Counted from the stretch's first letter, positions 12,405-25,975 are shown. The stretch: 64,000 nt of DNA from Thermothielavioides terrestris NRRL 8126 (GCF_000226115.1 NC_016461.1:930001-994000); one strand, 5' to 3'. Notes: generated by a model from the sequence alone, not told the origin. A program made the numbers and translations.

Positions 12405-13345
12405 TCAAGCAGTCTTCTTCTTCCCGTATCCCATCCACACGGCCTTCAGTACCTGCCACAAGATTCCCAGCGTCAACGCCGACTTCCCCCTCTCGTATCT
12501 CTGCGGTCTTTCTCCCGTCTCCGTCATCACCAGAGCAAGCTCGGCAACGGGCCCGGGGAACCGGCCGCTGAGTCTAGCATACGCCGCAACCAAGTCATTT
12601 CCGTTCGTGATGCCTCCTAAATCAGGGTTGACGGTCAGCTCCGCTGTCTGTGCCTCCTCGCCTAGTCTAGGGGAAGAAAGCAGAAAAGAGGCAAGTCATC
12701 CATGCTTCACTCACCGCTACTCCAGAAATTCCCATCCCGCACCCACCTCAATTCTTCCCCGACCCACTCCACCCCCTCGAACTTCTTCGCCAAGTCACCC
12801 TGCAAAGCCCTGGGACCGCAAGCCTTTTTGCCCTTCAACAGGCCCGCCGCGCCGCACAGGTAGATGCCCGTGCAGACGCAGAGGATGTCAGTCTCGGGCC
12901 TCGCCGCGTGGGCGGCAAGCCATTCCAGCGCCGCTTTCTTGTCCCCGTCCGTCCAGTCGATTGTCGGGTCGGGCCCAGGGACGAGGACGATGTCGAGTTG
13001 GCCGGGCTGCACGGCCGGGTGCGAAAGGTGATGGGTACAGCTTACCCGGGCGGATGCGGTGAGCGGGATGAGCTCGCCTGGCTGGATGGTCGAGATATCT
13101 TGGGGGTCCGAGCTGTTAGGAGCATAATCACTACAAGAGGGATGAGGGATGGGGTGCTACGTGCAGGAGATTTGGACGCTCGGAGCGAGGTTGAGCATCG
13201 GGGCAGGGACGAGGCCCTTGACTAGCGAGAAGTACTCGTAACTCATGGTGCCAAAGATGTCGATGCACGCCATGTCGAGGAGTTGGCAGTCTGCCGGGAT
13301 GAAGACGCCGATGCGGACCGTCTTCCGGGAGTCGGTGGCTGCCAT
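12405..13345 (-). CDS. DJ-1/PfpI (class I glutamine amidotransferase-like) family protein
   Basis: Three exons (13345-13161, 13112-12715, 12661-12405) with 48 and 53 bp introns give 279 residues in phase. The protein starts with the Rossmann-like strand VRIGVFIPADCQLLDMACIDIFG, continues to LDIVLVPGPDP, and has the nucleophile elbow CVCTGIYLCGAAGLL with the likely reactive cysteine in CTG. The C-terminus (TNGNDLVAAYAR) fits fungal ThiJ/PfpI proteins that resemble the DJ-1 domain. Family members include glyoxalase III-like enzymes, isonitrile hydratases and stress chaperones; the substrate cannot be inferred here. The start at 13345 lies in a good context (CACCATGGC); an in-frame upstream Met at 13360 is the alternative. 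The first intron acceptor was chosen for frame and minimal length and is the least certain junction. Confidence 0.85.
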
Positions 13346-14491
13346 GGTGACACCGTGCAAAAGGGCTGGTTTGGCTCTCAGAAAATATCACACTGCTTGA
13401 AGGCTCAGTCCCAGCCAGGCAAAAGTATTTGCAAAAAGACGGAGCGCGGTTCAGGCGCCATTTATCTATGTGTTTGCTGTACGATGCGTTCAATAACGCT
13501 GCCGAAATGCACCGGAGCATCGGGCCCGACACGGTCCTCCGGCCGATCCAAATCCGGCGCCGGCAGCATCTCCATTTACCGGGCGGCGGCCGGTTCGGGC
13601 GCTGATTGGCCGAGTCTCAGCTAACTTCCGAAGCGACTCGGCACAAAGGTGCAGGCCGCGCGGCTGAGGCTGGAGGCGCCAGAAATAACAGAATCATATG
13701 GAGATTAGATATATCGTGTGAAAATGCCCAGGAGACAATGGTATTTTCTGGGCAGCGAGCTGTATGATACTGTGTAGTTGGTAGAAAAGTTCTGGTCGCC
13801 ATGCTCGGTTCTGCAGGTACATTGGAGGTACGGAGTACAGAGCGCAGCGCCTGCGATAGCTGCCGCAGGGTTTCAAAGGGAAGCTTCACAGAGGACAGTC
13901 CATGGATCTTGTTGATACCTACGCTCCTGCGTCGCAATTGCCCATTGATCCCACCATTGCCATTATCGAACGAGACCTCAACAAATCCACCAATTGAAGT
14001 CCGCCGCCAAATGCGAAGTATTCTCGGATAGCAGCAGCCCAAGCCCCAAGAGCTGACTGCCGGCCTATCCGCGTCATGCCTCCTGTGCCTCATTGAGCTC
14101 CTCCACCTCCTGCGAGCTGCGCCACCGACTTAAAAACGAATCAGCAAAGAGGAAGCGTCATCACCGCAACAGTACTATGTAGTGGTGAGACGCCGCAACA
14201 AAGGGTTAGCGCACACAAGGGCGAGGCGTGTCAGCCGAGCTGCGAAGTGCTCCCTATCCGTCACAGAGAAGGGAGGTACAGTACATGCCGGAGTACGCCT
14301 CCTGCACCGCGAAGGAAGAGCCGGAGAAGATAGACACCACAGTGGAGGCAAAGCAAAAGAGGGCGTATACTCCCTCTCCCTACCCAGACCCGTCAGGGTA
14401 CTGCGGTAAGGCAGTCAACGTCACTTCAAGGAAGACAGCCAGCCACACTTGAATTAATCACTTGAAAGCCATGGTGGTCAGGCAGAGCTAT
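13346..14491. other. GC-normal spacer before the transposon block
   Basis: Upstream region of the DJ-1/PfpI gene followed by about 1 kb with no recognisable gene. A 158-codon minus-strand frame (13617-14093) has no family resemblance. Short TACGGAGTAC-like motifs occur (for example near 13829). No RIP signature is visible here, so RIP stops at the transposon edge. Confidence 0.5.
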
Positions 14492-14497
14492 GCGCAG

Positions 14498-14895
14498 TAC
14501 GGAGGCTCAGAGCTCGGACTCTTTGTAAACCTAAACCACCTGGAAAATTTGCTGCAATCGGGCCCTGGCCACCCACCTGCCCCACTACCGCCCTAAAATT
14601 TTCTCTAGCCAGCACAGAAAACAAATTCCCTCTACCTACTAGCCACCTTGCCCTATTTTCTTCCTACGCTACTAAGCCCTTAAGCCGATAGACTGATTTA
14701 GCTATATGCTTTATAGCCTTAATTACACTCAATCAAGTTTAATTGTAAATATCTAATATTAATTCCCTACTATTAGAATATTCTAAGCGTAGATTGCTAA
14801 TAGTTTTCGTAGTTGCTTATTATCTCCCTTTATTATCCTTAAGTCATTGTCTATTAGAATATTTAACCTCGATCAACTATTATTATAGCGCCTTA
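14498..14895 (+). repeat. Left terminal inverted repeat of the outer element
   Basis: About 400 bp that matches the reverse complement of 60185-60582 with scattered, mostly C/T and G/A differences. Shared landmarks include GAGCTCGGACTCTTTGTAAA near the tip and TCTATTAGAATATTTAACCT further in. Identity looks to be roughly 75-80% by eye. The outermost 150 bp are less RIP-altered than the rest. Confidence 0.8.
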
Positions 14896-15373
14896 GTTTA
14901 GCGACTTTACGTTTTCTAGTATACTTCTTATCTTAATATAGACTAAGTGTAAAAACTATAAGATAGCTTTAGAGCTTATAATATAGATTGTAAATAAGCT
15001 ACGTTAGTCTAAGTAGAACAATGTCTAGGCGCTATTAAAGTAGTATTAGGTAAACGATCTTAAATTATTAGCGATTTTATAGAACTATTTTCTAATTTAT
15101 TTCTAGAATATTAAATATCTTTTTATTATTGAGAAATACTTTAAAGGTAAAGAAGAAGTTAAATATAAGTAGGACTTATATTAACCATTAACCTAAGTAT
15201 ACCTTTATAATAGTAATATATATTTTTTTAACTGTTATAACCTAATTGTTAACTACTAGTAATATAGTAAAGATTAAAGCCTATAATCTACTTATATCTA
15301 TTATCTATTGCCTATTAAGTATAGTAAAAACTTATATATTAACTACTTCTATTCTAGCTATAGCCTTAAATAC

Positions 15374-15622
15374 TGTTACAGACCGGGCTATACCCGGGCT
15401 AGGTATGTGGGACTGCGCCTAGGATCCGTAGCGGCCCTAGGACGGACCTATAGCGGGCCCGCCCTACGCCTAGAACAACGTTAGTCCGAACCCACTTCGC
15501 AAGCCCCTAAAAAACTCTATACGCAGGGACCGTAGCCTATACTTCTCCTTTTTCCTTCCTTAAGGTAGTTGAATAGAACATTATACGCTTATTTATAAAC
15601 GCTATAAGGCTAGTATATTACA
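15374..15622 (+). repeat. Gypsy-1 5' LTR
   Basis: 249 bp, starts TGTTACAGAC and ends TATTACA. It matches 46726-46974 along its length. It is less RIP-altered than the 3' copy (for example it keeps GACCGGGC). Confidence 0.9.
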
Positions 15623-15635
15623 ATTCAACTACCTT
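15562..15635 (+). promoter_or_regulatory. Gypsy-1 self-priming primer/PBS pair
   Basis: AAGGTAGTTGAAT inside the LTR (15562-15574) is the exact reverse complement of ATTCAACTACCTT, which begins at the first base after the LTR (15623-15635). This 13-bp pairing, with about 48 bases between the arms, is the layout of Tf1/sushi-type elements, whose transcript 5' end folds back to prime minus-strand synthesis. Confidence 0.75.
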
Positions 15636-18600
15636 TATATAGATAGAGTAGCTATTACTTTTAGGTGTAGACGAAAGTAGTACGCTAGGCGTTTCGACGC
15701 TAGCACCAAATAGACCGAATACTACTATAAACAACCTAGGTATCCTATAAGTCCTAGACCTAAATTAGGTCTATAAGTACTTCCAACTCTTATAGAAGAC
15801 GATTGTATATTAGAACACAACTATTAAAGAACTTTATATAGCCTAGATTACTATAGCTTAGACTATAAACGTCTCTATAATAGCCAATGCCCTAGCTCTA
15901 ATAACTAACGCTATAGCTCTAGTAGCTCCCTAGGTATAGTAGAAATGCCTCCCTATAAGACAACCCTTCGATAGTAAAAAAGAGCTCTTTACTACCTAGA
16001 AGGCTATAATAGTATATATCCTAGTAGTAGACTAAGACTTTATTAGGGTTCTCTACAACTAATAGATATTTATTTAGGGAAACCTTAGCTAAGGGGTCTA
16101 GGCCAAGGTTATAGCCTTCTATAAGTTAGGAGGACCTAGTTATAACTATAATCTAGAAGCGTTTCTCAAGTATTTTGCAATAGTCTATATAGATCTCTAT
16201 AAATAGATTATAGCCTTAATAGAGCTAGATATACTTTGTTAAAGAGACAACGAGCTATTCTTCTCTTTTATTATTCGCTTTAAAGCGAAGCTATTGAAAG
16301 CTAAAGGACTTAATTAGAGCAACGAAATATAGCTTATTAGACTATAACAATACCTTTCTCTAAAGTTGAAGTATATCGTAATAGGACAAGGAGTCCTATA
16401 GAACGACTATACTATAGCCATTGCAAAGTACTACGAGATTACTACCGACTTAGAGGCCCTCCACCTAGAGGAACGATACTAATAGTCCTAGGAGAAGCGA
16501 CCTAGGCCTAATATAGATATAGAGAAGGATATAGATAGAGATATATTGATAACTAGGATTAATATAACCTATACTACCCTAGCCTAGAGGGGAGCTAATA
16601 GAGGTTGTAGAGGAAAGTAGTAGTAGAATAAAGGAAAATAAAGTGTAAATATACTATAGGCGAAGTAGATAAACAACAAAGTATATATAGTATACTAATA
16701 GGCTAGAGCTTATATTCGTTGTAGACGCTAGGGCCACTTTATAGCCACTTATCCTTTTGCCTTAGCTAAGAGACTAGCTCCTTAGGTCGATATCAATAAG
16801 TTAGAGGCTAAGGAATAGATAGAGGAGGACTCCCCCTTTAAAGAGGAGAAGGGAAAAGAGTAGCCCCTATATAAAGTCTTGTATAGGGGGAGAAAGGACT
16901 TAACCGCTTATAGAACGAGTTTATAAAGATTAGAGAGAAAATAGATAAGCTATCCTTTCTTATCCCTATTTTCTTAAACTCCTCTAGTTTTATAAATATA
17001 TAAATAGATAGTAGATACTAAAGCTATAGAGCTATTAGCGAGAGAGTATATTAGAGGTTAGGGATTAAGTAGATAAGCCTACTAACTCTCTATACCCTAG
17101 GTATTATAGTTAAAGGGGTATAAATTATAAAGAAAATTATATATATTGCTTATATTACAATGGATATCAATAGGTAGATTAGTACTACTATATTCTATAT
17201 AGTCCTAGGGCTAGCTTACAACGTTATATTAGAGCTCCCTTAGATAAATTATTATAGGATTATATTAGACCTAGCTAATAAGGTTCTTACTATCAATTTA
17301 TAAAGTAGCCTATAGGTATATAAGTGCTCCTTATAGCGGAAGAAAACCAATATCACCCTAGTTATAAGTGTAGTACTTATAGGCTTAGCCTACAAGATAT
17401 AAAGGAGGAAGTCTAAAGGGGTATAAAATATATTCCTTATTACTAGTATCTATAAGATAACTACTATACTAGGAGTAGCCATCTCTTAGCCTAACACTGA
17501 CCTAGACCTAAAGGTCGTTTTACTAAAGGAGCTATATAACTTCGCTAACCTCTTTGATAAGGAGAAGGCGAATAGCCTACCCCTTTATTAGGGGGAGGCC
17601 AACTATTATATCCGTCTTAAGATAGGTCTAGATAGAAAACCTTCTAAGCTCTTATAGGGACCTTTATACAATATACTAAGGGACTATCTCCTAGAGATTT
17701 AGAAGTAGGTTATAGACCTATTAGATAAGAGATAGATCTAAGTAAGCTCTTTATCAGTAGTTGCCCTAGTCCTCTTTATAAAGAAGCTAGGAGGAGGATA
17801 GAGGTTTATATAGACTACTAAGCCTTGAATAAGATTACTAAATAGGACTAATATCTACTTCCCCTAATTAAGGAGACTCTTTAGTCTTTAGCTAGGGCTA
17901 AATAGCTTATAAAGCTAGACGTTAGAGCTATATTCTATTGTATTTGGATAGCTAAGGGGGATAAGCACCTTATAGCGTTTTATATAAGGTTTAGACTATT
18001 TAAATAGCTGATCTACCCCTTTAGGCTTATAGGTATATCTATAATATTCTAAAGATATATTAATAACGCTCTTAGTCTAACGCTAGGAGACTATATAATA
18101 GTATATCTTAATAACGTCTTAGTATACTTGAGCAAGAGCTGAAAAGACTATATAAAGAAGGTATATAAGGTTCTTTAAAGACTTAGGGATATAGGTCTTA
18201 ATCTAGACTTTAAGAAATATATATTTATAGTAAAGGAAGTTAAGTATCTAGGGTATATTGTAGAGATAGGGGTCTATATTCGTCCTAACCCTAAGAAGAT
18301 CAAGGCTATCTATAAGTAGGAGGTACTCTATAAGGTCTAAAGAGTATAAAGCTTCCTAGGATTTGCTAATTTCTATTACAACTTTATCCCCAACTTCTCT
18401 AAGAAAGTAGCCCTATTAATATACTTTACTTATAAGAACGTCCTTTTCTACTAGGGTAAAGAGGAGTAGGACGCTTTTAATATATTTAAGGCTATATTTA
18501 TATTAGAGCTAATCCTTGCCTAATAGGATCCTAAGAGAGAAACGATTATAGAGGCGGACTATTTAGGTATAGTACTTAATAGATGCTTATCTTAGTAGGG

Positions 18601-20013
18601 AGAGGACGGAGTTCTTTACCCTATAGCCTACTACTCTATAAAACTGAGCCCTATTAAACGCAACTATACTATCTACGATAAGGAGCTATTAGCTATTATC
18701 TTATATCTTAAGGCCTAGTCGACAGAGCTTTAGAGCGTAGTAGCCCCCTTTACTATCTTAACTGACTATAAGAACCTTAAGTACTTCACTTAGCTACGTC
18801 TAATTAGTGAACAGTAGGCCTAATATACGGAGACGCTCTCCCTATTTAACTTTAAACTAAGGTACCGGCTAGGATCCTAGGCTTTATACCCTAATGCTCT
18901 CTCTTAATATAAATAAGACAAGCTTAAAGATAACTAGTATATTGCCTAGCTACTCTTTCTAATTAAGGTATACTAGACTAGTATATAGGAAGAGGCTAGG
19001 TTGCCTATAGGAGAGACGCTCTTCGAGGATAAGTAGCTCACTATCCTATAGGACGAGGGTATTGTCGGAGATAAGCACTATACTTACTAGCTCTAGGCCG
19101 TTTATAACGGAGCCTAGAAGTTTCTAAAAGAGGCGAACGTAGTATAGACCTAGATTATAGACTACTCCTTTAATATATAAGGCGTACTCTAGTTCTATAG
19201 CTATCTCTAACTCTCTATATAGGAGCCTCTAACTACTATAATTATCTAGTAGATCTATAACTTAGTTATATTAGGATACCTAAGGTATAATAGGCTATTT
19301 AAAATACTCTAGAGAGATTACTATTAAGACCTTATATCATCTAATATAAAGCGGTTCATTAGGAACTATAATTAATGCCGCTAGAGCAAGATCTTTCGAC
19401 AGCTATATCAAAGGCTTTTACAACCCTTGCCTATCCTTAATCGCTTCTAGAAGCAGATTTCCATTGACTTTATAACTAACCTCTCTATAAAAGATAAAGG
19501 GGCGTTTAACTACTTTATAATAATTACTAACTACCTCTCTAAGTATATATAGCTTAAGGCGATATACTTAATAGGAGTAGAAGAGTATACTCTTTAGTTC
19601 TATAATATATAGTAGCACTTCTATAGGTTTCTAACTTAAATTATAACCGACTATAGGTTAGACTAGTTAAGTAGGTTCTAGACTACGCTATATAAGGCGA
19701 TAGGGGTAGAGTAGCTTCTATCGACTTTTTACTATCCTTAGATAGATAGAGGGATAGAATAGGTCAATTAAAAGGTATAGGCGATCCTCTAAATCTTTAT
19801 ATCCTTCATATAGTACAACTAGCTTAAACACCTCCTAGCCTACTAGTTTACATTTAATAATAGAGACTCGTCTATAACTAGGGTAAGCCTGAACTACCTC
19901 CTTTATAGGTTTAATATAAGTCTTATACAACTTATTATAATCTTAATAGCGTATATAGCGTCTTTAGAAAGCTATATAGCTAGGTTCCTCTGCTATCTAA
20001 AGGAGGGGATAGA
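15636..20013 (+). pseudogene. Gypsy-1 gag-pol remnant
   Basis: Plus-strand coding remnant with frequent TAA/TAG codons. A CCHC zinc knuckle is traceable at 16711-16752, with its first and last Cys codons now Tyr (TGT to TAT). Reverse transcriptase is recognisable from about 17.80 to 18.6 kb, including ALNKIT followed by LPLIKETL at 17.82-17.88 kb. The YxDD box at 18104-18115 now reads YLNN: both catalytic Asp codons have become Asn by G-to-A change, as expected of RIP. An integrase-like IDFITNL is near 19.47 kb. The frame is cut at 20013 by gypsy-2. Confidence 0.85.
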
Positions 20014-20326
20014 TGTAACAGGAGTCTTCGAGAGCTACCGGTAAGATGCCTCAAGACGAAGGGTTATAGTGATTGGAATGAGCAACTGTAGTTTCTAGGG
20101 CGACACTGTCTATATATATCTCCTATTGTAATCAGAGGCTAATCCTTAGAGGATTAGGAATCCCCTCTGCCCTAGGTAGGCGACTACCTACCTTTTTAGC
20201 TACGGCTCTTAGGGCCCGAGCTAGTGCGTTATACTATATGTTATAGATATAAGCTTCTAAGCGCTCTCTCCGTCTAGGGGCTATACCGGCCCTTGCTTGA
20301 CTATAGCTTGTATATATACTGTGACA
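20014..20326 (-). repeat. Gypsy-2 3' LTR
   Basis: 313 bp, begins TGTAACAGGAG and ends ACTGTGACA on the plus strand. It pairs with 34503-34815 along its length. Confidence 0.9.
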
Positions 20327-20342
20327 ATTTGTCCTCCCCTCT

Positions 20343-23300
20343 ATAGAACCTATCTTTAGGTTTAGGCCTCGTAGTTAGCAACGTACTAATACCCGATCTC
20401 TGGAAAAGGTCTATCTACCTATATAGGCTCGCTGACTAGCGGTGCAAAGGTGATGTATTGTCTATCTACCTACGAGTTTCGCCTAGGATTCAGTAGGATA
20501 TTCCTTTTAGGTTAGACTAATTACTAGGGCAATATATATAATATACTTTGCCTATTTTATAACAATTTATATTTTACTAATATATATAGACTACCTACGC
20601 CTTGTTTTAAAATTATATTGTAGTAGCTACGCTTTACGCTTTATATTTTTCTTTTCTTTGTATATTATTAATCTGTTAGTTGTAGCGCCCTCCTTCTCTC
20701 CGCTTTCTCGCCTTATATTCCTATCTTCATTATTATCTACGTATCGCTATTTTCCCTTATCGTATCTCTACCGCCTTCTCTCTATTGATTCATTATAGAT
20801 CTAAAAGAGTTTTTTACACTCCTAGTTTACAAAAAGTCGCTATACCTTAAGTGTTTATATACTATATATAAGAACCTTCTATATAATTCGCTAATATCTG
20901 TTATTCCTAAATACGTTATTACTAAATTGTCGTTGAGTCGTTGCAACTAGTATATAAAAAGAAAAGATATTTATATATTAGTAAGTAGCTTAGGACTAGT
21001 ATTTAGTAGCAACTTGCCTACTAACCTAGTTAAGCTATTAGTATAATGTCTAGAGATTTAACTAATTTAGTTATTAGTTTATATATTATACAACTTCTCT
21101 ACAAAGCTAAGGAGAGTTAAGTTTTATTCGATTAGAAGTCCTTCGACGGTTAAAAGGACGATAAGGAGTACGCCCTTTTAAACGATACTCGCTATAGCAT
21201 TGTACACCTATTAAAGAAGTTAGTCGACACTTTCTACGCTATAGACAAGGTATATCGCTATATCTATAGTATTACGTTAAATAAGCGCCTTACAACTGAC
21301 TAGCAACTAGCTTTTAAGGCTATAGTTGTTAAACGTATAGAACTTAACGTTTCCTTCTTTCTATAGCCTAAGCGCCTAGATAATATATCTTCGTCGGCGG
21401 TAGGTCGCTCCTATCTATCCCTTGGGTTAGTTGCTAGGAATATTAACGGTGATTTAGTACCAATATAAGCTAGAAATATAGGACTTGAAGAGGGTTTACC
21501 ACCTTTGTCCCAACGACGTAGACTATCTCGCTTAGATATAGGCGAAATATAATTTCACTAAGGAGTTAATCCTGTTAATCGCCAATAAAATTAGCGATTA
21601 TAAAAATGCCCTAGACCTAATAGAGCAGGTTTACCCGCTTTATAAGTCGCTAACCTAGTGTTCTCTTATAGTTTAATCAGGGTTTTAGAGAAAAGGTCCG
21701 ATCGTTTTGTCTATATATAACTATATACCTTAGTTCATATATACTAGCCTCTAGCTACAACTAAGCTAGCCTAATATCGCTATATTATATACCATTTAAC
21801 GTGCTTTAGGCGTCCTCCCCTCGTTTCCTTTTAGTAGTAGCTTTATACATTCGCTAAGACTAGTGAATTAATCGCTATACGTTCGCTATATCGTCTTTAT
21901 AGACCTACTAGTTGTATTCTAAGGGCCAACCTACCTACTTTACTTAAAAGAACGTCTCGCCTTCGATTCACTATTTGGCCTATACTTCCTTAACTTCCTA
22001 TTCCTCATTATCCTCTAAGTCTAGCATTAGCATCTAAGCTTCTTTAGCTATAGTCTATAGATACTAAAGCTCTAACAGAGCTACTAGGAATACATTGTAC
22101 AACCTTATATACTTGTCTAGCAATACTAACCGATACGTTAGCGACCCTACTTAGTCCAACACTTGGAATAGCCTAATAAACTAGGGCTTTAGCTTCTTAC
22201 TAGTCTTAAGTTTCAAGTTCTAGGTAGACAGCTTGACTAAGGCTCCCTTCTAAAACTCTATTGGTTTATATTTTTCATTGTAGTACTGTTTCTAACTCGC
22301 TATAGCGTTGGCCTAGTGTCGCTCCAACTATTGGTGCAACTCCCTAAGTTTCTTAATCTGTTCTACTACGTTAAGGTATAGTGCCCTCCTTTATTGAGCA
22401 TCGTCCTTAATATAATGGGAAATAGTAGAGTTGTACCCTATAAATGCTTAAAAGGGGGTAATACTAATAGTTGCATTGACAGAATTATTATAAATGAATT
22501 CTACTTTAGGGAAGAGTGTTGCCTAAGTAATAGGATTTAAAGAGGTGAAATATTAGAGGTATTAGATAAGGGTCTAGTTCATTTGTTTAGTCTAGCTATT
22601 GGTTTAAAGGTAAAACGCTATTAAAACTCTATAGTTTATTCGATTTAGATAGCAAAGATCGTTCTAGAATTAGAAGGTGAAGACTAAGCCTCGATCGCTA
22701 AGGTATTTGTAAGGTACTTTATACTTAAGCTCGATTTTTTAATAGAGGAGTTCTACTAGTTCCTAGCTCTGAATAGAAGTCGAGATAAGGAAGAATCGAC
22801 TTATCTTTATATACCTATCGACTATAACTAGGATTATATCCTTTTTACTATCTAGTTGTTCTACTATAGGAAAACCTATAATAAAATCTATAGTGATCTC
22901 GCTCTAAAGTTATATTAGTATTAGCAATAATTAAAGGTTGCTATAAGGTCAATACCTTAACAGTTTCTAATACTAATATACTAGGTAGGTATTATAGTAT
23001 TCGTTTACTTCTCTATCGATACCTAGCTAATAGTACTTCTATTGTACTAACTTCTTAGTTTGGTTATAACTAAAGTGTCTTACTAGAGGATCATTATAGT
23101 ATCGCCTAAAAAGCTCTTACTTTATAGCTTCCTTAGTAGGGATATAAAGCTTAGCTTAATATAATAGCTTATTATTAGGTCCTAATTTCTACTTAGGGGT
23201 AACGTCAGTTCTTCGCTATAGAGTTCGTAGATAGTCCTTGATTTTTTATATCATTGGATCTAAGTTCTACAACTCTAGGATTAACTCTCTTATTGTTTAA

Positions 23301-25715
23301 GAAGATACTAAGTTATATAGGGCTTCGCTTTATATATAAGTAGCTATTACCTTTCTAGGTACGATTTGCTCTCGACTAAGCAATTCTTTAAGTTCGTCTA
23401 TACTAGGGGGCTCTTAAGTACCCTGCTTTATTAGCTAAATAGTAACTATCTAACGTTTTATAGCTATCTTAGGGCTAATATATAGCTAAGTCTCTACGCT
23501 ACTAGGTATCTAGTATCCTATACCTATCTATATAATGGATTAAATATATAGAAGTCTCTCTTCTATAAACACTTACTAGAGTCTAACTATCTTGTTCTAT
23601 AAAGTCGGCAACTACACTATACATTCTAAAGCCGACCCTTCTTCGTAGTTGGGTCTCTTTAATAGCTTGTCGATAGGGTTTCGCTTACCTACCTAATACT
23701 TAATAACAAAATTGTACTCTACAAGGTATATATACTACCTGGCTTAGCGCCTATTTAAATGTATTTGCTTTATAAAGCTCTATAGATTATTATAGTCAAA
23801 GAGGACAGTGATAGGAAAGTTACTCCCTTTAATATAATAGCGCTAATGTTTAAAGGCCTTGATAATCACTATCATTTCCTTGTCGGATGTCCTATAATTC
23901 TTAGGCGATCTAAAGAACTTAGCTAATTAAAAGGCTATAGGTTGTCTCGTTCTATCGTCTTCTTCTTAAAATAGGACTACTCCTATAGCGAAGTCGGAGG
24001 TATCGGTCTTAATAGTTACTTTTCTCTATAGGTTATAGTAGTATAATGTTGGTACTTCTATAAAAGCTCGCTTAAGTCGCTTAAAAGCTATTTATTTTTC
24101 GTTAGCGAATTAGAGAGATCCTAGCTTCCTCCCCTTTTCTAATCCCTTTAGTAAAGTAGTTAGAGGCAACGTTAATTCCAAATAATAGGAGATAAACTGC
24201 TAATAAAAATTATAGAATCTAAGGAAGATTTAAATATCTTAGTAAGTAGTAGGTTCTAGCTATTCTTAAATAGTTTAGACCTAAGCTAGATCTATAGTAA
24301 TTCCCTTAGGAGTTACTAGGTATCTAAGGAATTTGACCTTACGTTGGTAAAACTAGCATTTGCTTAGCTTACAATACAACTACGCCGTTTAGAGCTTCTT
24401 AAGGACTTGTTAAATATAGGAAGTATAGGTGTTATAGTCCTTTGAAAAGATTAGAACGTCATTAAGGAAAGCTATATAGAAATCGTCTATAAGTCGCTCT
24501 AGTGCCTAATAGATATAACTTTAGAAGGTTGCTAGGGCGTTAGTTAATCTAAAGGGTATAACCAAGTACTTAAATAGGCTATATCAAGTATAAAAGGCTA
24601 TCTTCTATTTGTCTTCCTCCTTAATATAGATTCGGTAGTAGGCCTCTTTGACATCTAACTTACTAAAGTACTTAGTACCAATTATATGGTCTAAGATCTC
24701 TAAGATCAAGGACAATAGGTAGCGGTTCTTCCTTATAATTTTATTAAGCCCTTAGTAATCGATATAGAGTTGGAGGGTACTATCCTTTTTAGGTATAAAT
24801 AAAACTAGGCTTGTAGCTAGGTTCTAAGATTCTTAGATACGCCTTTTCGCTAGGTTTTTACAAAGGTATTCCTTAAGGATATCCAACTCCTTTTAAGCTA
24901 ATAGGTAAATAGGCCCTATTAGCGGTATTGTACTTAGCAATAGCTCGATAGTATAATTGGTCTTATAGTATAGTAGTAGAATATTAGCCTTAGTAAGGTC
25001 TAATATATTGGTAAAGTCTTAGAGCTCTTTAGGGATTTCGTCTTTACCTTAGGACAGTTTCACCTACGTCTCCTCATCCTCCTCCTCCTTAGGGAATAGA
25101 GCTTATAGTATATCAAGGTATATAAATAGAATGTAAATATAGGGTTTTTGGTACAACGTCTTAGTGAACTGCTTTAGGCGTTTAAAACGAACTTTAGTAG
25201 TCTTAGGTATAAACTACTATTCGTTAGCTATTAGAAATAGCAAGATATATTCTTCTACTATTATAGGTATCTCTAGAATAATGGCTGACCCTCTTTCGAT
25301 AAAGGGGCGGTCAATGGCTATATAGGAGACGTTGAGCCTCTATATTACGCCTTTTCCGTCTAATAGCTCTAGGGGTATAGAGAATACTCTATACAACTAG
25401 GATACCTAAGCGTCTACTATATAAGCTTATAGTAAGGAAGGCTTTACTATAGGAAGGTAGTACCATTTTATAAACTTGAGGCTAACTATATTAATTTTAG
25501 TATAAGTGTCTAAATCTACTATAACCTCCTAGGGTTTCTTAGTATATAGGGTAGCAATGGCCTAGAAGCATTCTACAACTTAGTCCCTATATAGGAGGAG
25601 TATACTAGTGGTACTAGGGTCTACTATTAGGCACTGGCTTTTCCCTCCTTTTTACTATCGTCTTATAAACGACTAGTGCTTAGTCTATACCTAGCTCTTA
25701 AAGTATATTAGGTAC
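20343..25715 (-). pseudogene. Gypsy-2 pol remnant
   Basis: Minus-strand pol, stop-riddled. The reverse transcriptase finger motif with an LPLI-type end is readable around 24.7-24.83 kb. The catalytic box at 24458-24469 reads FLND, one Asp lost to Asn. Integrase should lie further left, but I cannot delimit it. Copia-1 interrupts the element at 25716 after its duplicated GGTAC. Confidence 0.8.
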
Positions 25716-25897
25716 TGAGAAGAGCAGCGAAGTGGGGCCATGCAGGATGCAGAGGCATGTGTATTGAGAGAGGTGCTCCTCTCAAGCTGGGTGGGAGGAG
25801 CGCCGAGGTCTATATACATGTGTGGGCAGAGCTGACATGTGCCCCCTGAGCGCAGGGAGCCTGGCAGATAGAGTCACGTGTGCACTAGCACGCGACA
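25716..25897 (-). repeat. Copia-1 3' LTR
   Basis: 182 bp, begins TGAGAAGAGC and ends GCACGCGACA on the plus strand; identical to 33093-33274. Confidence 0.95.
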
Positions 25898-25975
25898 CAC
25901 CCCCCAGACAGACTCTCAGGAGGCTGTCTGTGGAACACGCATGCTGGGCACTGACTCTGGAGCTCGCACTGCCAG

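Noticed and set aside
13617..14093. 158-codon minus-strand frame in the left spacer
   Set aside because: No recognisable domain, no matching splice structure, and a composition typical of a chance frame; left as spacer.
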